Shown one piece after another: positions 1 through 11,138 of a DNA stretch of 64,000 nt. The first letter of the stretch is position 1; each line of letters begins with the position of its first letter. The stretch covers positions 588,779-652,778 of the forward strand of contig NZ_JAJBZM010000002.1 in the NCBI RefSeq assembly GCF_020567375.1. Direction: 5' to 3'. Below the pieces are notes generated by a model that was given only the letters and a program-made list of their open reading frames with translations, searched no databases and was not told the DNA's origin. The position numbers were made by a program, and so were the translations under genes. The stretch comes from Janibacter melonis. GTDB taxonomy: Bacteria; Actinomycetota; Actinomycetes; Actinomycetales; Dermatophilaceae.

Positions 1-12
1 GGCGCCCCCGCG

Positions 13-102
<90 letters not shown>

Positions 103-127
103 ACCGGGCGAAGGGGGGTGGCCCTCG

Positions 128-163
128 TTAGAATGCTTAGCACAGGTAATGAGTTATGCTAAG
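128..163. promoter_or_regulatory. Inverted-repeat operator and promoter of the marR-mfs operon
   Basis: CTTAGCA (136-142) and TGCTAAG (157-163) form a perfect 7-bp inverted repeat with a 14-base spacer. The right arm overlaps a -10-like TATGCT (155-160), and a weak -35-like TTAGAA sits at 128-133. The stretch is conspicuously AT-rich against its surroundings and lies just before a MarR-family gene. An autoregulatory MarR operator is the natural reading; the promoter boxes themselves are weak. Confidence 0.6.
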
Positions 164-183
164 TACCTGACGAAGGGAGCCCC

Positions 184-615
184 GTGCCGACGAAGGAAGC
201 AGCCGCCACCCGGCGGCTCTCGGAGGACCTTCGACTGGCCTGCATGAGGATCAGCCGACGCGTCCGCTTCGAGAGCGACCACGAGGTCGCACCCCACCAG
301 TTCTCCGTCCTGTCCCGCATCGAGGACGGACCGCTCACCCCCCGTGCGCTCGCCGACATCGAGAAGGTGTCGGCGCCGAGCATGACCCGCACCGTCGGCT
401 GCCTCGTCGAGGACGGCCTCGCCGAGCGCGCCGCGCACCCCGACGACGGCCGGCAGGTGCTCGTGACGATCACCGCCCAGGGCCGAGAGGTCCTGCGCGC
501 GACCCGCGCCCGCCGTGACGCCTGGATGGTCGCCCGCGTCGCCGAGCTCAGCGCGCAGGAGCGCGCCACCCTCGCCGACGCCGCGAAGATCCTCGCCGAG
601 ATCGCGGCGAGGTGA
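184..615 (+). CDS. MarR-family transcriptional regulator
   Basis: A 143-residue winged-helix repressor of the MarR type. The recognition-helix segment (VSAPSMTRTVGCL, about residues 62-74) and the wing (HPDDGRQVLVTIT, about 86-98) match the family, and the length is typical. The GTG start follows a GAAGGGAG ribosome-binding site. The stop overlaps the start region of the downstream MFS transporter, so the two are co-transcribed. MarR proteins usually repress an adjacent exporter and are released by small aromatic ligands. The ligand cannot be read from the sequence. An inverted repeat directly upstream is the likely autoregulatory operator. Confidence 0.9.
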   Translation: MPTKEAAATRRLSEDLRLACMRISRRVRFESDHEVAPHQFSVLSRIEDGPLTPRALADIEKVSAPSMTRTVGCLVEDGLAERAAHPDDGRQVLVTITAQGREVLRATRARRDAWMVARVAELSAQERATLADAAKILAEIAAR

Positions 616-619
616 GCCG

Positions 620-1903
620 GTGAGCCCCACCTTCGCCTCCCTGTCGATCCGCAACTACCGCATCTGGGCCGCCGGTGCCCTCGTGTCGAACGTCGGCACG
701 TGGATGGGCCGTGTCGCCCAGGACTGGGTCGTGCTCACCGAGCTCACCGACCACTCCGCGACGGCGCTGGGCATCGTCACCGGGCTGCAGTTCGCCCCGA
801 TGCTCCTCCTGGCCCCGTGGACCGGTGCGGTCACCGACCGCATGCCCAAGCGCGCCCTCATCCTCATGGCGCAGGCCACGCTCGGCCTCAGCGCCCTCAT
901 CGGCGGTCTGCTCGTCGTGAGCGGGTCCGCCCAGCTGTGGCACTTCTACCTGCTCGCGCTGCTCACCGGGGTCGCGACCGCCTTCGACAACCCGGCGCGC
1001 CAGACCTTCGTCGGCGAGATGGTGCCCGCCGAGCGCCTCGCCAACGCCGTGGCGCTCAACAGCGCCTCCTTCAACCTCGGCCGGCTCGTCGGCCCCGGTG
1101 TCGCCGGTCTGACGATCGCCGCGATCGGCTCGGGCCCGACGATGCTCGCCAACGCGGTGACCTTCGCCGCCGTCATCGCCTCGCTGCTGCTCATGCGCCC
1201 CTCCGAGCTCACCCCCGCCCCGCGCTCGGCCCGCCGCGGGTCGGTCGTCGAGGGCCTGCGCTACGTGCGCAGCCGCCCCGACATCAAGCTCGTCATGGTG
1301 CTGATCTTCGTGCTCGGGACCTTCGGGATGAACTTCCAGCTGACGATCGCGCTCATGGCCACGCAGGTCTTCGACAAGGGCTCGCAGGAGTACGGCCTGC
1401 TCGGCTCGGTCATGGCGGTGGGCTCGCTGTCGGCCGCGCTGCTCGCCGCTCGCCGCGGCGAGCCCCGCCTGCGGGTGCTGCTCCTCGCGCTCGTCGGCTT
1501 CACCGTCGCCTCCGGCGCCGCCGCGGTGGCCCCGAGCTATCTCACCTTCGCCATCGCGCTCGCGGCCTGCGGGCTGAGCGCGCTCACGGCGATGACGACG
1601 GCCAACGCGATGGTGCAGATGCGCACCGAGCCCTCGATGCGCGGCCGCGTCATGGCGCTGTACATGGCGATCTTCTTCGGCGGCACCCCGCTCGGCGCGC
1701 CGCTCGTCGGCTGGATCGGCGACGTCCTCGGCCCGCGGTGGACGATCGGCATCGGCGCAGCCGCGGTCGGTCTCACCCTCGTCGCGGTGTCGGCCTGGCT
1801 CATCAGGCGAGAGGATGTCACCGTGAGCTACGAGTCGCAGCGGCGTCCCCACGTGCGCGTGACCGTCCGTCCGACCCAGATCATGCCGGAGGCAGCCAAG
1901 TGA
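620..1903 (+). CDS. MFS efflux transporter (EntS-like subgroup)
   Basis: A 427-residue integral membrane protein with about 12 hydrophobic segments and a typical MFS loop after helix 2 (GAVTDRMPKRALIL). The N-terminus (SIRNYRIWAAGALVSNVGTW) and the FDNPARQTFVGEMV segment are characteristic of the drug/siderophore exporter subgroup related to EntS. The open frame extends upstream into marR, but the GTG at 620, five bases after the marR stop, gives the normal family N-terminus. The C-terminus carries an extra hydrophilic tail of about 35 residues after the last helix. As the partner of a MarR repressor it is probably an inducible exporter; its substrate is unknown. Confidence 0.87.
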   Translation: MSPTFASLSIRNYRIWAAGALVSNVGTWMGRVAQDWVVLTELTDHSATALGIVTGLQFAPMLLLAPWTGAVTDRMPKRALILMAQATLGLSALIGGLLVVSGSAQLWHFYLLALLTGVATAFDNPARQTFVGEMVPAERLANAVALNSASFNLGRLVGPGVAGLTIAAIGSGPTMLANAVTFAAVIASLLLMRPSELTPAPRSARRGSVVEGLRYVRSRPDIKLVMVLIFVLGTFGMNFQLTIALMATQVFDKGSQEYGLLGSVMAVGSLSAALLAARRGEPRLRVLLLALVGFTVASGAAAVAPSYLTFAIALAACGLSALTAMTTANAMVQMRTEPSMRGRVMALYMAIFFGGTPLGAPLVGWIGDVLGPRWTIGIGAAAVGLTLVAVSAWLIRREDVTVSYESQRRPHVRVTVRPTQIMPEAAK

Positions 1904-1983
1904 GCCCCAAGGTCCGCCGCACGACGACGATCGTCGTCCTGCTCGCCCTCGTCCTCGCCGTCGCGGCCGGCGCCCTGCTCTGA
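1900..1983 (+). CDS. 27-residue single-pass membrane peptide
   Basis: A short reading frame whose GTG overlaps the MFS stop codon in a GTGA arrangement, so translation is probably coupled. The product has a basic N-terminus (MSPKVRRTTTI) followed by one strongly hydrophobic helix and nothing else. It ends immediately before a strong hairpin terminator, which supports it as the last gene of the marR operon. Its function is unknown; a small accessory subunit of the transporter is possible but unproven. Confidence 0.5.
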   Translation: MSPKVRRTTTIVVLLALVLAVAAGALL

Positions 1984-2043
1984 CCCGTGCGGCTCCTCCT
2001 CGTCCGCACGGGCGAAGGGAGAGCCCGTCGCGCCGGCGACGGG
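1984..2043. terminator. Two tandem hairpins at the end of the marR operon
   Basis: CCCGTGCGG (1984-1992) pairs perfectly with CCGCACGGG (2004-2012), a 9-bp stem with an 11-base loop starting directly after the stop codon. A second hairpin, CCCGTCGC (2024-2031) with GCGACGGG (2036-2043), follows. No U-tract is present, as is common in high-GC actinobacteria. The pair sits between converging genes and could serve both. Confidence 0.75.
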
Positions 2044-2068
2044 GCCAGCAGCGCAGGCGACGGGGGAG

Positions 2069-3634
2069 TCAGCCGCCCTGGCGGGGCAGTGCCTCGCAGC
2101 CCTCGGGCAGACCCCCGGACGGGTCGGCCTGCACCGAGTCGTCGCGGACGTACACGACGACCGCGCCGAGCGGCTGCCGGTCGTACTGCGCCGAGCGGCA
2201 GCGCTCCCACAGCGCGAGGTCGAGCCCCTTGCGCTGGGCCCACTGCAGGTCGACGACGAGCACCGCGGGGTTGGCGTCCGCAGGCAGGCGGGTGGACAGC
2301 TCCTGGGTGGGCAGACCGAGCCGCACCGCCCGCATCTGCGCCCACACCGTCACCGGGGTCTGCTCCGGCACCGAGCGCTCGACGAGCAGCGCGGCTGCCC
2401 GGTAGTCGTCGACCTCGAGCGTGAGCACCCCGCGCACGTGCTGGGCGGCGACGCCGGCGACCGGCAGGGTGAGGGCGAGCGCGAGGGCCGAGGCCACCCT
2501 CGGCGCCCACGGCGCGCGCCGGGGAGCGGTCGCGCCCGGCCCCGGGACCCAGGCGGCGGCCCCGAGGACGAGCAGGGTCGGCCACCACACGTACTGGTAG
2601 TGGGGCAGCTGCAGCGGTGACACGGCGAGGGCCAGGGCGCTCGCCGCGAGCGTGGCGACCACCGGGGTGCTGCGCCGACGGTGACGCACGGCGCCGGCGA
2701 CCGCGAGCGCCCACAGCGCCGTCGTCGCCACCGGCCCGAGGTGCTGCGCCTGATACCACCAACCCGACCACCACGGCGGGAAGAGCTGGTCTCGCCCGGC
2801 GACCGGGTGGGCGTGGCCCTGGGCGGCGTGCTCGGCCTGGAAGGTCACCGACGTGCGCACGGCCTCGAGCGCATCGCCGCCGAGCGGCAGGTAGCACGCG
2901 GCCCAGGCGGCGAGCGCGCCCACGGCCGCGACGGCGAGCGCGGTCACGGTCCGCCGCACCGGTCTTGTCGCGAGCCGGTCGAGGCGTCGGCGGGCGCGGG
3001 GGTCGAGCCTGCTGAGCACGGCCGGGTCGCGCCGGTCGCGGACGCCGAGGAGCAGCACCGGCAGCAGCCCGGCGACGGCGAGCGCGCCCGTGAGCTTCGT
3101 CGCGACGGCGAGCCCGACGGCGGCGCCGCCGAGGAGGAACCACCACGACGACCAGCCCACGCGGGCGCGCAGCCAGGCCCAGGTCGCGAGCGCGACGAAG
3201 AGGGCGAGCGGCGCCTCGAGGGTCGCCATGCGCGCCGGCTCGAAGGGGAGCAGCCACCACAGCAGGGCCGCCCCGACGCCGGTGAGGACACCCCCCTTCG
3301 TCCGGCCGGTGACCTCCCACACGAGGCCCGCCACGACGAAGCCGGTGAGCCAGGCGCACGTCGCCGCCGGCAGCCGGCCGGGGATCGTGCCGTCGCCGAG
3401 CACCCCCATGGACAGCGCCATGAGCTCCTTGGCGAGCGGCGGGTGCTGTGCGTTGGCGAGCCAGTCGCCGGCGAGGTGGTCCAGCGCGGCGTCGCGGTAG
3501 TAGATCTCGTCGCCGCGGGTCGAGGCGACCCCGAGGCGCCACGTGGCCATGACGACCCCGGCGAGGCTCACGAGGAGCAGCAGGAGGTGTCGCGGCCGGA
3601 CACCGCCGTGACCGCCCGCGTGCGGCAGGCTCAC
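2069..3634 (-). CDS. GT39-like (GT-C fold) membrane glycosyltransferase
   Basis: A 521-residue polytopic membrane protein. After the first helix comes DEIYYRD (about residues 42-48), the acidic pair typical of the first periplasmic loop of protein O-mannosyltransferase/ArnT-type enzymes, then HPPLAKEL (about 64-71), another GT39 signature. Such enzymes transfer a sugar from a polyprenyl-phosphate donor at the outer face of the membrane. The GTG start lies four bases after the serC stop, so it is the third gene of a run with the lipoprotein and serC. The acceptor is unknown. A role in cell-envelope protein or glycolipid glycosylation is inferred. Confidence 0.8.
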   Translation of the reverse strand: MSLPHAGGHGGVRPRHLLLLLVSLAGVVMATWRLGVASTRGDEIYYRDAALDHLAGDWLANAQHPPLAKELMALSMGVLGDGTIPGRLPAATCAWLTGFVVAGLVWEVTGRTKGGVLTGVGAALLWWLLPFEPARMATLEAPLALFVALATWAWLRARVGWSSWWFLLGGAAVGLAVATKLTGALAVAGLLPVLLLGVRDRRDPAVLSRLDPRARRRLDRLATRPVRRTVTALAVAAVGALAAWAACYLPLGGDALEAVRTSVTFQAEHAAQGHAHPVAGRDQLFPPWWSGWWYQAQHLGPVATTALWALAVAGAVRHRRRSTPVVATLAASALALAVSPLQLPHYQYVWWPTLLVLGAAAWVPGPGATAPRRAPWAPRVASALALALTLPVAGVAAQHVRGVLTLEVDDYRAAALLVERSVPEQTPVTVWAQMRAVRLGLPTQELSTRLPADANPAVLVVDLQWAQRKGLDLALWERCRSAQYDRQPLGAVVVYVRDDSVQADPSGGLPEGCEALPRQGG

Positions 3635-3638
3635 CGAC

Positions 3639-5780
<2,142 letters not shown>

Positions 5781-5797
5781 TCATGCCCGGGGCGCGC

Positions 5798-7801
5798 TCA
5801 GCGCTCGCCGGCCGCCTCGACGACGGCCGGGGCGAGCCAGGACCACACGGCGCGCGCACCCTCGGGGGTGAAGTGCACGCCCTCCTCGTACAGCAGCGCC
5901 CCGCCGACGACCCGCTGGTGGCGCCCGCCGGGGCACAGCTGGGCGTCGAGGTCGAGCACGGTGACCCGCGGGCCGTCATCGCCCTGCCGCGCCGCCCAGT
6001 CGTCGATGACGCCGTTGACCCATGTCGGGTCGAGCACGAGCTCGCCGTCGGTGATGCCGAGCTGCGCGCGGATCTGCTCGAGCTGCTGACGCGGCTGGCT
6101 CGAGCCGTCGAGGACCCGGCAGGGGACGTTGAGGATATCGAGCTGCTCAGCCCCGGAGCGCTCCGTCTGCTCTCGCATCGCGTCGAGATCGGCCTCGACG
6201 AGCCCGCGCAGCTGCTCCGAGCGCGGGGGCACGACCTCGCCGTCGACGACGGTCGGCAGGACGAAGCGCAGCCCGGCGGGTGCGAGGACGACGTCGGCGC
6301 CCTTCTCGCGGACCTCGCGCGGCCACAGCTGGCGCCACGACGCGCAGACCGGCGACTCGGGCACCTGCCGGTCGAGCACCTGCATCGTCACCGGGGTCGC
6401 GCTGCACCCGCCGTACTCGGCGTAGCGCAGCACCTCGAGCCCGCGGTAGCGACCGGGGTCCCACCCCGAGAGCAGGCTCGCCGGCACCGAGTCGCCGACG
6501 ACGGCGACGCGCAGCGGCTCGGCCGGATCTCGCCAGGTGAGGGCGGCGTCGATCGGGCGGCCGTCCCACGGCTGGTCCTCCAGGGCCGGGGTGCGGGCGG
6601 CCATGACGAGGGCGACGGCGGTGACCGCCGCGACGGCGCCGGTCGTCACGGCGGTCGCGGAGAGCCCGCGTCGGCGCAGGACCCGGCGCAGCCCGCCGGT
6701 GAGCACCGGCATCTCGACGAGGCGGTACGAGGCGACGGCGAGCACCCAGCTGAGGGCGAAGGCGGTCACGCCCGAGACGACCGGGTGGAGGTCGAGGCGC
6801 TGCCACCACAGCCCGATCGGCCAGTGGAAGAGGTAGAGCCCGTAGGACACCTGCCCGAGGTGGACGAGGGGCGGCACGGAGATGACCCGGTTGAGCAGCA
6901 TCGGGCGGGGGTCGAGCGCCGAGACGCCCATGAGGGCCGCGGCGACGGCGAAGACGAGCATCCCGCCGCCGGCGAAGACCCCGATCGAGGTCTCGTCGAG
7001 CACGAAGAAGGCGGCGAGCGAGACGGCCGTGCCGATCCACCCGATGGCGTGCGAGACGGCCAGCGGCAGCTCGGGCCGTCGCCCCCGCCGGTCCGGCGCG
7101 AAGTAGAAGGCGGCGGCGATGCCGATGACGAAGGCCTGTGCCCGCACGTCGGTGCCGTAGTACAGCCGCGCGGCGTTGACGTCGGTGCCGACGAGGTGAT
7201 GGCTCCACCCGGCGAGGGCGACGGCGAGCGCCACCATGAGCCCGACCCGCTGGGCCCGGGTGCGCAGCACCCTCAGCGCGAGGAGGACGACGAAGGGGGC
7301 GAGGAGGTAGAACTGCTCCTCCACCCCGAGGGTCCACGCGTGGCGAAGGGGGGAGGGCTCGGCGAAGAGGTCGAAGTACTGGTCGTCGCGGGCCACGAGC
7401 CGCCAGTTGATCCACAGCGTCGCCGTCGCGGCCGCGTCGCCGGCCGTCTGGCGCCGGTCGCCCCAGCCGGTCGCCGCCGTCACCGCGAGCACGCCGACGA
7501 CGAGCAGGAGCATCGCCGGCAGGACCCGACGGGCGCGACGGGCGTAGAAGCGCAGCACGTCGATGTCGCCGTAGCGCTGGTGCTCGCGCAGGAGGATCCC
7601 GGCGATGAGGAAGCCGGAGAAGACGAAGAAGTGGTTGATGCCGATCCAGCCGCCGCCGAGCTGGCGCACACCGAGGTGGTAGGCGACGACGAGGAGGACG
7701 AAGAGCCCGCGGTAGCCGTCGACGGGCGCGCTGTACGCCGAGCCGTGACGGTGCCGGTCGGTGCTCACCGCCGCCCTGATGACCCCCATCGCCCGCGACA
7801 T
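5798..7801 (-). CDS. OafA/YrhL-type acyltransferase with C-terminal SGNH domain
   Basis: About 667 residues: an N-terminal membrane acyltransferase-3 domain with some ten helices, then an extracellular SGNH-hydrolase-like domain. The YRGLFVLLVVAYHLG start, the FFVFSGFLI segment and HAWTLGVEEQFYLLAP are family hallmarks. The C-terminal part begins at VAVVGDSVPASLL, the GDS block. Such proteins O-acetylate cell-wall polymers or exported glycans. The start is uncertain: ATG at 7801 is chosen because the upstream candidate would run into the promoter of the divergent paralogue. It is clearly paralogous to the next gene. Confidence 0.88.
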   Translation of the reverse strand: MSRAMGVIRAAVSTDRHRHGSAYSAPVDGYRGLFVLLVVAYHLGVRQLGGGWIGINHFFVFSGFLIAGILLREHQRYGDIDVLRFYARRARRVLPAMLLLVVGVLAVTAATGWGDRRQTAGDAAATATLWINWRLVARDDQYFDLFAEPSPLRHAWTLGVEEQFYLLAPFVVLLALRVLRTRAQRVGLMVALAVALAGWSHHLVGTDVNAARLYYGTDVRAQAFVIGIAAAFYFAPDRRGRRPELPLAVSHAIGWIGTAVSLAAFFVLDETSIGVFAGGGMLVFAVAAALMGVSALDPRPMLLNRVISVPPLVHLGQVSYGLYLFHWPIGLWWQRLDLHPVVSGVTAFALSWVLAVASYRLVEMPVLTGGLRRVLRRRGLSATAVTTGAVAAVTAVALVMAARTPALEDQPWDGRPIDAALTWRDPAEPLRVAVVGDSVPASLLSGWDPGRYRGLEVLRYAEYGGCSATPVTMQVLDRQVPESPVCASWRQLWPREVREKGADVVLAPAGLRFVLPTVVDGEVVPPRSEQLRGLVEADLDAMREQTERSGAEQLDILNVPCRVLDGSSQPRQQLEQIRAQLGITDGELVLDPTWVNGVIDDWAARQGDDGPRVTVLDLDAQLCPGGRHQRVVGGALLYEEGVHFTPEGARAVWSWLAPAVVEAAGER

Positions 7802-7847
7802 GGAGGACAGACTAAGCAGCGCCTGACCCGCGGGTAGCATCGCTGCG

Positions 7848-9839
7848 ATGTCCGGCCCGAGGAGCCCGCGGCGGTACCGGTCCGCCTACGGCCACACCCC
7901 AGCCCTCGACGGGTTCCGGGGGCTCTTCATGGCCCTCTTCCTCGTCGGGCACTTCGGGCTGCCGCACGCCGACGGGCTGTGGCTGGCGATCAACACCTTC
8001 TTCGTCCTCTCGGGCTTCTTCATCACCCGTCTGCTCGTCGAGGAGCGGGCGGTCACCGGCCGGGTCGACGCGTGGCGCTTCTACCAGCGCCGGGCCCGCC
8101 GGCTCCTGCCCGGGCTGCTCCTCGTCGTCTCCGCGATCACCGTGTGGGCCCTGGCCCTCGCGCCCGCCGGGCAGGCCCGGCGCATCGGCGGCGACGTCCT
8201 GGCCACCCTCGGCTTCGCGATGAACTGGCGTCTCGTCGTCCAGGGCGACCAGTACTTCGGCGACCAGGCCAACCCCTCACCCCTTCGCCACGCGTGGACC
8301 CTCGCGATCGAGGAGCAGTACTACCTGCTCATCCCGCTCGTGCTCCTGCTCCTCATGACCGTCCTGCGCTCGCGCAAGCGGCTCGGCATCGTCTTCGCCG
8401 TGCTGTCGCTGGTCGCGAGCGTGCACCTCGTGGTCGTCGCGTCGAGCGGCGCGAGCTTCCCCCGGCTGTACTACAGCACCGACACGCGGGTCTCGGCCCT
8501 GCTCATGGGCTCGGCGCTCGGCGCCTTCTTCTCCGCCGGGCGGGACGGGGTCGTGCCCCGCGTCCCGCGCCGCTGGGTCTCGCCGCTCGCGTGGGTCGGC
8601 GTGCTGAGCCTCGTCGCCGCCTTCTTCTCCATCGGGCCCTACTCGTCGTGGGTGTGGGAGCGCGGCGGGATGCTCCTGGCCAACCTCGGCACGGTGGCGA
8701 TCATCATCGGGATCGCCGACCCGGCGCGGCCGCGGGCGATCGCCGCGGTCTTCGAGTGGCGGCCCGTGCGCGAGGTCGGCCGGCTGACCTACTCGCTGTA
8801 CCTGTGGCACTGGCCGGTGCACGTCGCCCTGCTCGCATCGCCCATCGGCGACCAGGTGCTGCTCAGCGCGGTCGTCGGCCTGAGCCTGACCGCCCTGCTC
8901 GCCCACCTCAGCGACCGCTACGTCGAGGCACCGGTGCTGCGCGGTGGCGTGCGCGCCCTGCTGCCGCGCGCCCGTCGGCCGGTGCTGCTCACCGTCGCGG
9001 CCGTCGCCGTGCCCGCGCTCGTCGTCGGCGCGACCCTCATGCGGGCCCCGACCCAGGAGGCGCTCGCCGCCGAGCCGACGACGATGGACGCCGCGCCGCA
9101 GGTCGTGCAGGGCCAGCCCGAGTACGTGCCCGGCTCGCCGACCCGGATCGGCATGGTCGGCGACTCCGTGCCGTGGTACCTCGTCGAGCGCTTCCCGGAG
9201 CAGCTCTTCCCCGACGCGCAGCCGGTCAACCTCGCCCACGAGGGCTGCGACCTGCTCGACGCGCCGCTCGTCAACGCCTTCGAGACCAAGGCGACGACGC
9301 CGCAGTGCCAGGAGGCGAAGGACTCGTGGCCCCGGCGGGCGAAGGAGGCCGGCGTCGAGGCGGTCGCGGTGTGGGGGAGCACGCTGCTCTCGCTGCCCCA
9401 CGAGCAGCCCGACGGCACCGTCGTGCGTCTCGGCGACCCGGGGCACACCCAGATGGTCTTCAGCCAGCTCGACCGGATGCACGAGCGGGCGGGCGAGGCC
9501 GGCATCCGGGACTTCTACGTCGTCACCGTCACCTGCCGCAGCTTCCCCAAGGGGCCCGGCAACGACGAGTTCGACGCGATCCGCGAGGCCACGCCGGAGT
9601 ACCTCGACGAGTACTCGGACCCGGTGCGCACCAACGCGCTGCTGCGCGACTGGGTCGAGGCGCACCCCGACACCCGCCTGCTCGACCTGCACGGCGCCGT
9701 GTGCGCCGACGGGTACACCGAGGAGGTGCAGGGCCTGCCGCTCTACGACGACGCCGTGCACTTCTCGCCCGAGGCCTCGCCGATGATCTGGCGCTGGCTG
9801 CTGGGTCAGGTCAGTCAGGCCTGGCGGACCCGGGGCTGA
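7848..9839 (+). CDS. OafA/YrhL-type acyltransferase with C-terminal SGNH domain (divergent paralogue)
   Basis: A 663-residue protein with the same architecture as its divergent neighbour: acyltransferase-3 membrane domain (LDGFRGLFMALFLVGHFG, HAWTLAIEEQYYLLIP) followed by an SGNH domain beginning IGMVGDSVPWYLV. A -10-like TAGCAT lies about 8-13 bases before the ATG, so the leader is very short. The two genes share a gap of about 46 bases and probably arose by inverted duplication. O-acylation of an envelope polysaccharide is the family expectation; the exact acceptor cannot be deduced. Confidence 0.88.
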   Translation: MSGPRSPRRYRSAYGHTPALDGFRGLFMALFLVGHFGLPHADGLWLAINTFFVLSGFFITRLLVEERAVTGRVDAWRFYQRRARRLLPGLLLVVSAITVWALALAPAGQARRIGGDVLATLGFAMNWRLVVQGDQYFGDQANPSPLRHAWTLAIEEQYYLLIPLVLLLLMTVLRSRKRLGIVFAVLSLVASVHLVVVASSGASFPRLYYSTDTRVSALLMGSALGAFFSAGRDGVVPRVPRRWVSPLAWVGVLSLVAAFFSIGPYSSWVWERGGMLLANLGTVAIIIGIADPARPRAIAAVFEWRPVREVGRLTYSLYLWHWPVHVALLASPIGDQVLLSAVVGLSLTALLAHLSDRYVEAPVLRGGVRALLPRARRPVLLTVAAVAVPALVVGATLMRAPTQEALAAEPTTMDAAPQVVQGQPEYVPGSPTRIGMVGDSVPWYLVERFPEQLFPDAQPVNLAHEGCDLLDAPLVNAFETKATTPQCQEAKDSWPRRAKEAGVEAVAVWGSTLLSLPHEQPDGTVVRLGDPGHTQMVFSQLDRMHERAGEAGIRDFYVVTVTCRSFPKGPGNDEFDAIREATPEYLDEYSDPVRTNALLRDWVEAHPDTRLLDLHGAVCADGYTEEVQGLPLYDDAVHFSPEASPMIWRWLLGQVSQAWRTRG

Positions 9840-9854
9840 CCCCTTCGCCCGTCG

Positions 9855-11138
9855 TCACCACAGGTGGAGCGAGGCCGCGAAGACCCCGCGCAGGTGCTCC
9901 CCGGTGACCTCGAGCGGCGCCGTGGCGAGCAGGCGCTGCTGCTGCAGGGCGCCCTCGACGAGCCCGTCGAGATCGCCCTCGCCGTACCCGACCTCGGCCA
10001 GGCCGGACGGCATGCCGATGTCACGCATGAGCGCGGTGAGCACCGCGGGCAGCCGGGCGGAGGGCTCGTCGGTGGTGACCTCGCCGGTCGGGTCGAGCCA
10101 GTCGGCCGCGGCGAGATGGCGCTGCGGGTCGGCGTCGAAGGTCAGCGCGAAGGCCGCCGGCGCCGTGAGCGCGACCGCCATGCCGTGGGGGACCATCGCC
10201 TCGTCGACGTCGTACCCCGCGGGCCGGAAGTCCGAGCCGATGTCGTGGACCCGGCCGGCGACCGGGTAGGCGTCGGCGTGGGGCACGTGGACCCCCGCGT
10301 TGCCGAAGCCCAGCCCGGCGAAGGTCGCCGCGAGCGCCATCTGGCCCCGGGCCTCGCGGTCCGAGCCGTCGGCGACGGCCCGGCGGAAGGACCCGGCGAG
10401 CAGCCGCAGCGAGCGCTCTGACCACATGTCGGCGATCGGGTTGGCGCCGCAGTACGGCACCCGCTCGTGGGGCTGCTTCGCCGCGAAGCCCGTGTACGGC
10501 CGCGCCGTCCAGCTCTCGAGGGCGTGGCACAGGATGTCCATGCCCGCGGCGGCGGTGACGCCGGCGGGCTGGCTCAGGGTGAGGTCGGGGTCGACGACGG
10601 CGAGCACGGGGCGCAGCCGGGCGTGGCTGATGCCGGTCTTCACCTGCGCCTGGAGCACGTCGAGCACGCAGATCGTCGTCGACTCGCTGCCCGTGCCGGT
10701 CGTCGTCGGCACGGCGACGACCGGCAGGACGGGCCGGCTCGGTGCCTGCCCGCCGCCGACCGGACGGTTGACGTAGTCCATGAGCTCGCCGGGGTTGGTG
10801 AGCATGAGCGAGACCGCCTTCGCGGTGTCGATGCTCGACCCGCCGCCGACGGCGACCACCGCGTCGACGGTGCCCTCGGCGCGGGCCCGCTCGACCGCGG
10901 CGAGGAGGGAGGCGTCGGTCGGCTCGACCCGGGCGCTGTCGTGGACGACCGCCTCGACGCCTGCGGCCCGCAACGACTGCGCCGCCCGCTCGGGATGACC
11001 GGTGGCGAGCACCCCGGCGTCGGTGACGACGAGCGCCCGGGTCGCGCCGAGACCTGCGACGTCGTGCCCGAGCTCGTCGAGCGCGCCGGGGCCGTACTTG
11101 AGGGCGGGCGCGGCGTAGGTGAAGACGGTCTCGCTCAT
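9855..11138 (-). CDS. Hydroxyacid-oxoacid transhydrogenase (iron-containing alcohol dehydrogenase family)
   Basis: A 427-residue group III alcohol dehydrogenase. GGGSSIDTAK (nucleotide binding), TTTGTGSE, and the segments ANPIADMWSERSLRLL and FAGLGFGNAGVHVPHADAYP resemble the ADHFE1/HOT branch, which oxidises 4-hydroxybutyrate while reducing 2-oxoglutarate. The metal-site histidines usual in this superfamily are visible (MDILCHALE, VPHADAYP, MVPHGMAVAL). The ATG at 11138 has a GGGAGG site and overlaps the upstream gene's stop as ATGA, so the two form a coupled pair. Confidence 0.85.
   Translation of the reverse strand: MSETVFTYAAPALKYGPGALDELGHDVAGLGATRALVVTDAGVLATGHPERAAQSLRAAGVEAVVHDSARVEPTDASLLAAVERARAEGTVDAVVAVGGGSSIDTAKAVSLMLTNPGELMDYVNRPVGGGQAPSRPVLPVVAVPTTTGTGSESTTICVLDVLQAQVKTGISHARLRPVLAVVDPDLTLSQPAGVTAAAGMDILCHALESWTARPYTGFAAKQPHERVPYCGANPIADMWSERSLRLLAGSFRRAVADGSDREARGQMALAATFAGLGFGNAGVHVPHADAYPVAGRVHDIGSDFRPAGYDVDEAMVPHGMAVALTAPAAFALTFDADPQRHLAAADWLDPTGEVTTDEPSARLPAVLTALMRDIGMPSGLAEVGYGEGDLDGLVEGALQQQRLLATAPLEVTGEHLRGVFAASLHLW

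Noticed and set aside
1918-1940. A GACGATCGTC palindrome like the dispersed island element
   Set aside because: It lies inside the coding sequence of the small membrane peptide (codons for Thr-Thr-Thr-Ile-Val-Val), lacks the flanking consensus, and is outside the island; chance or codon bias.
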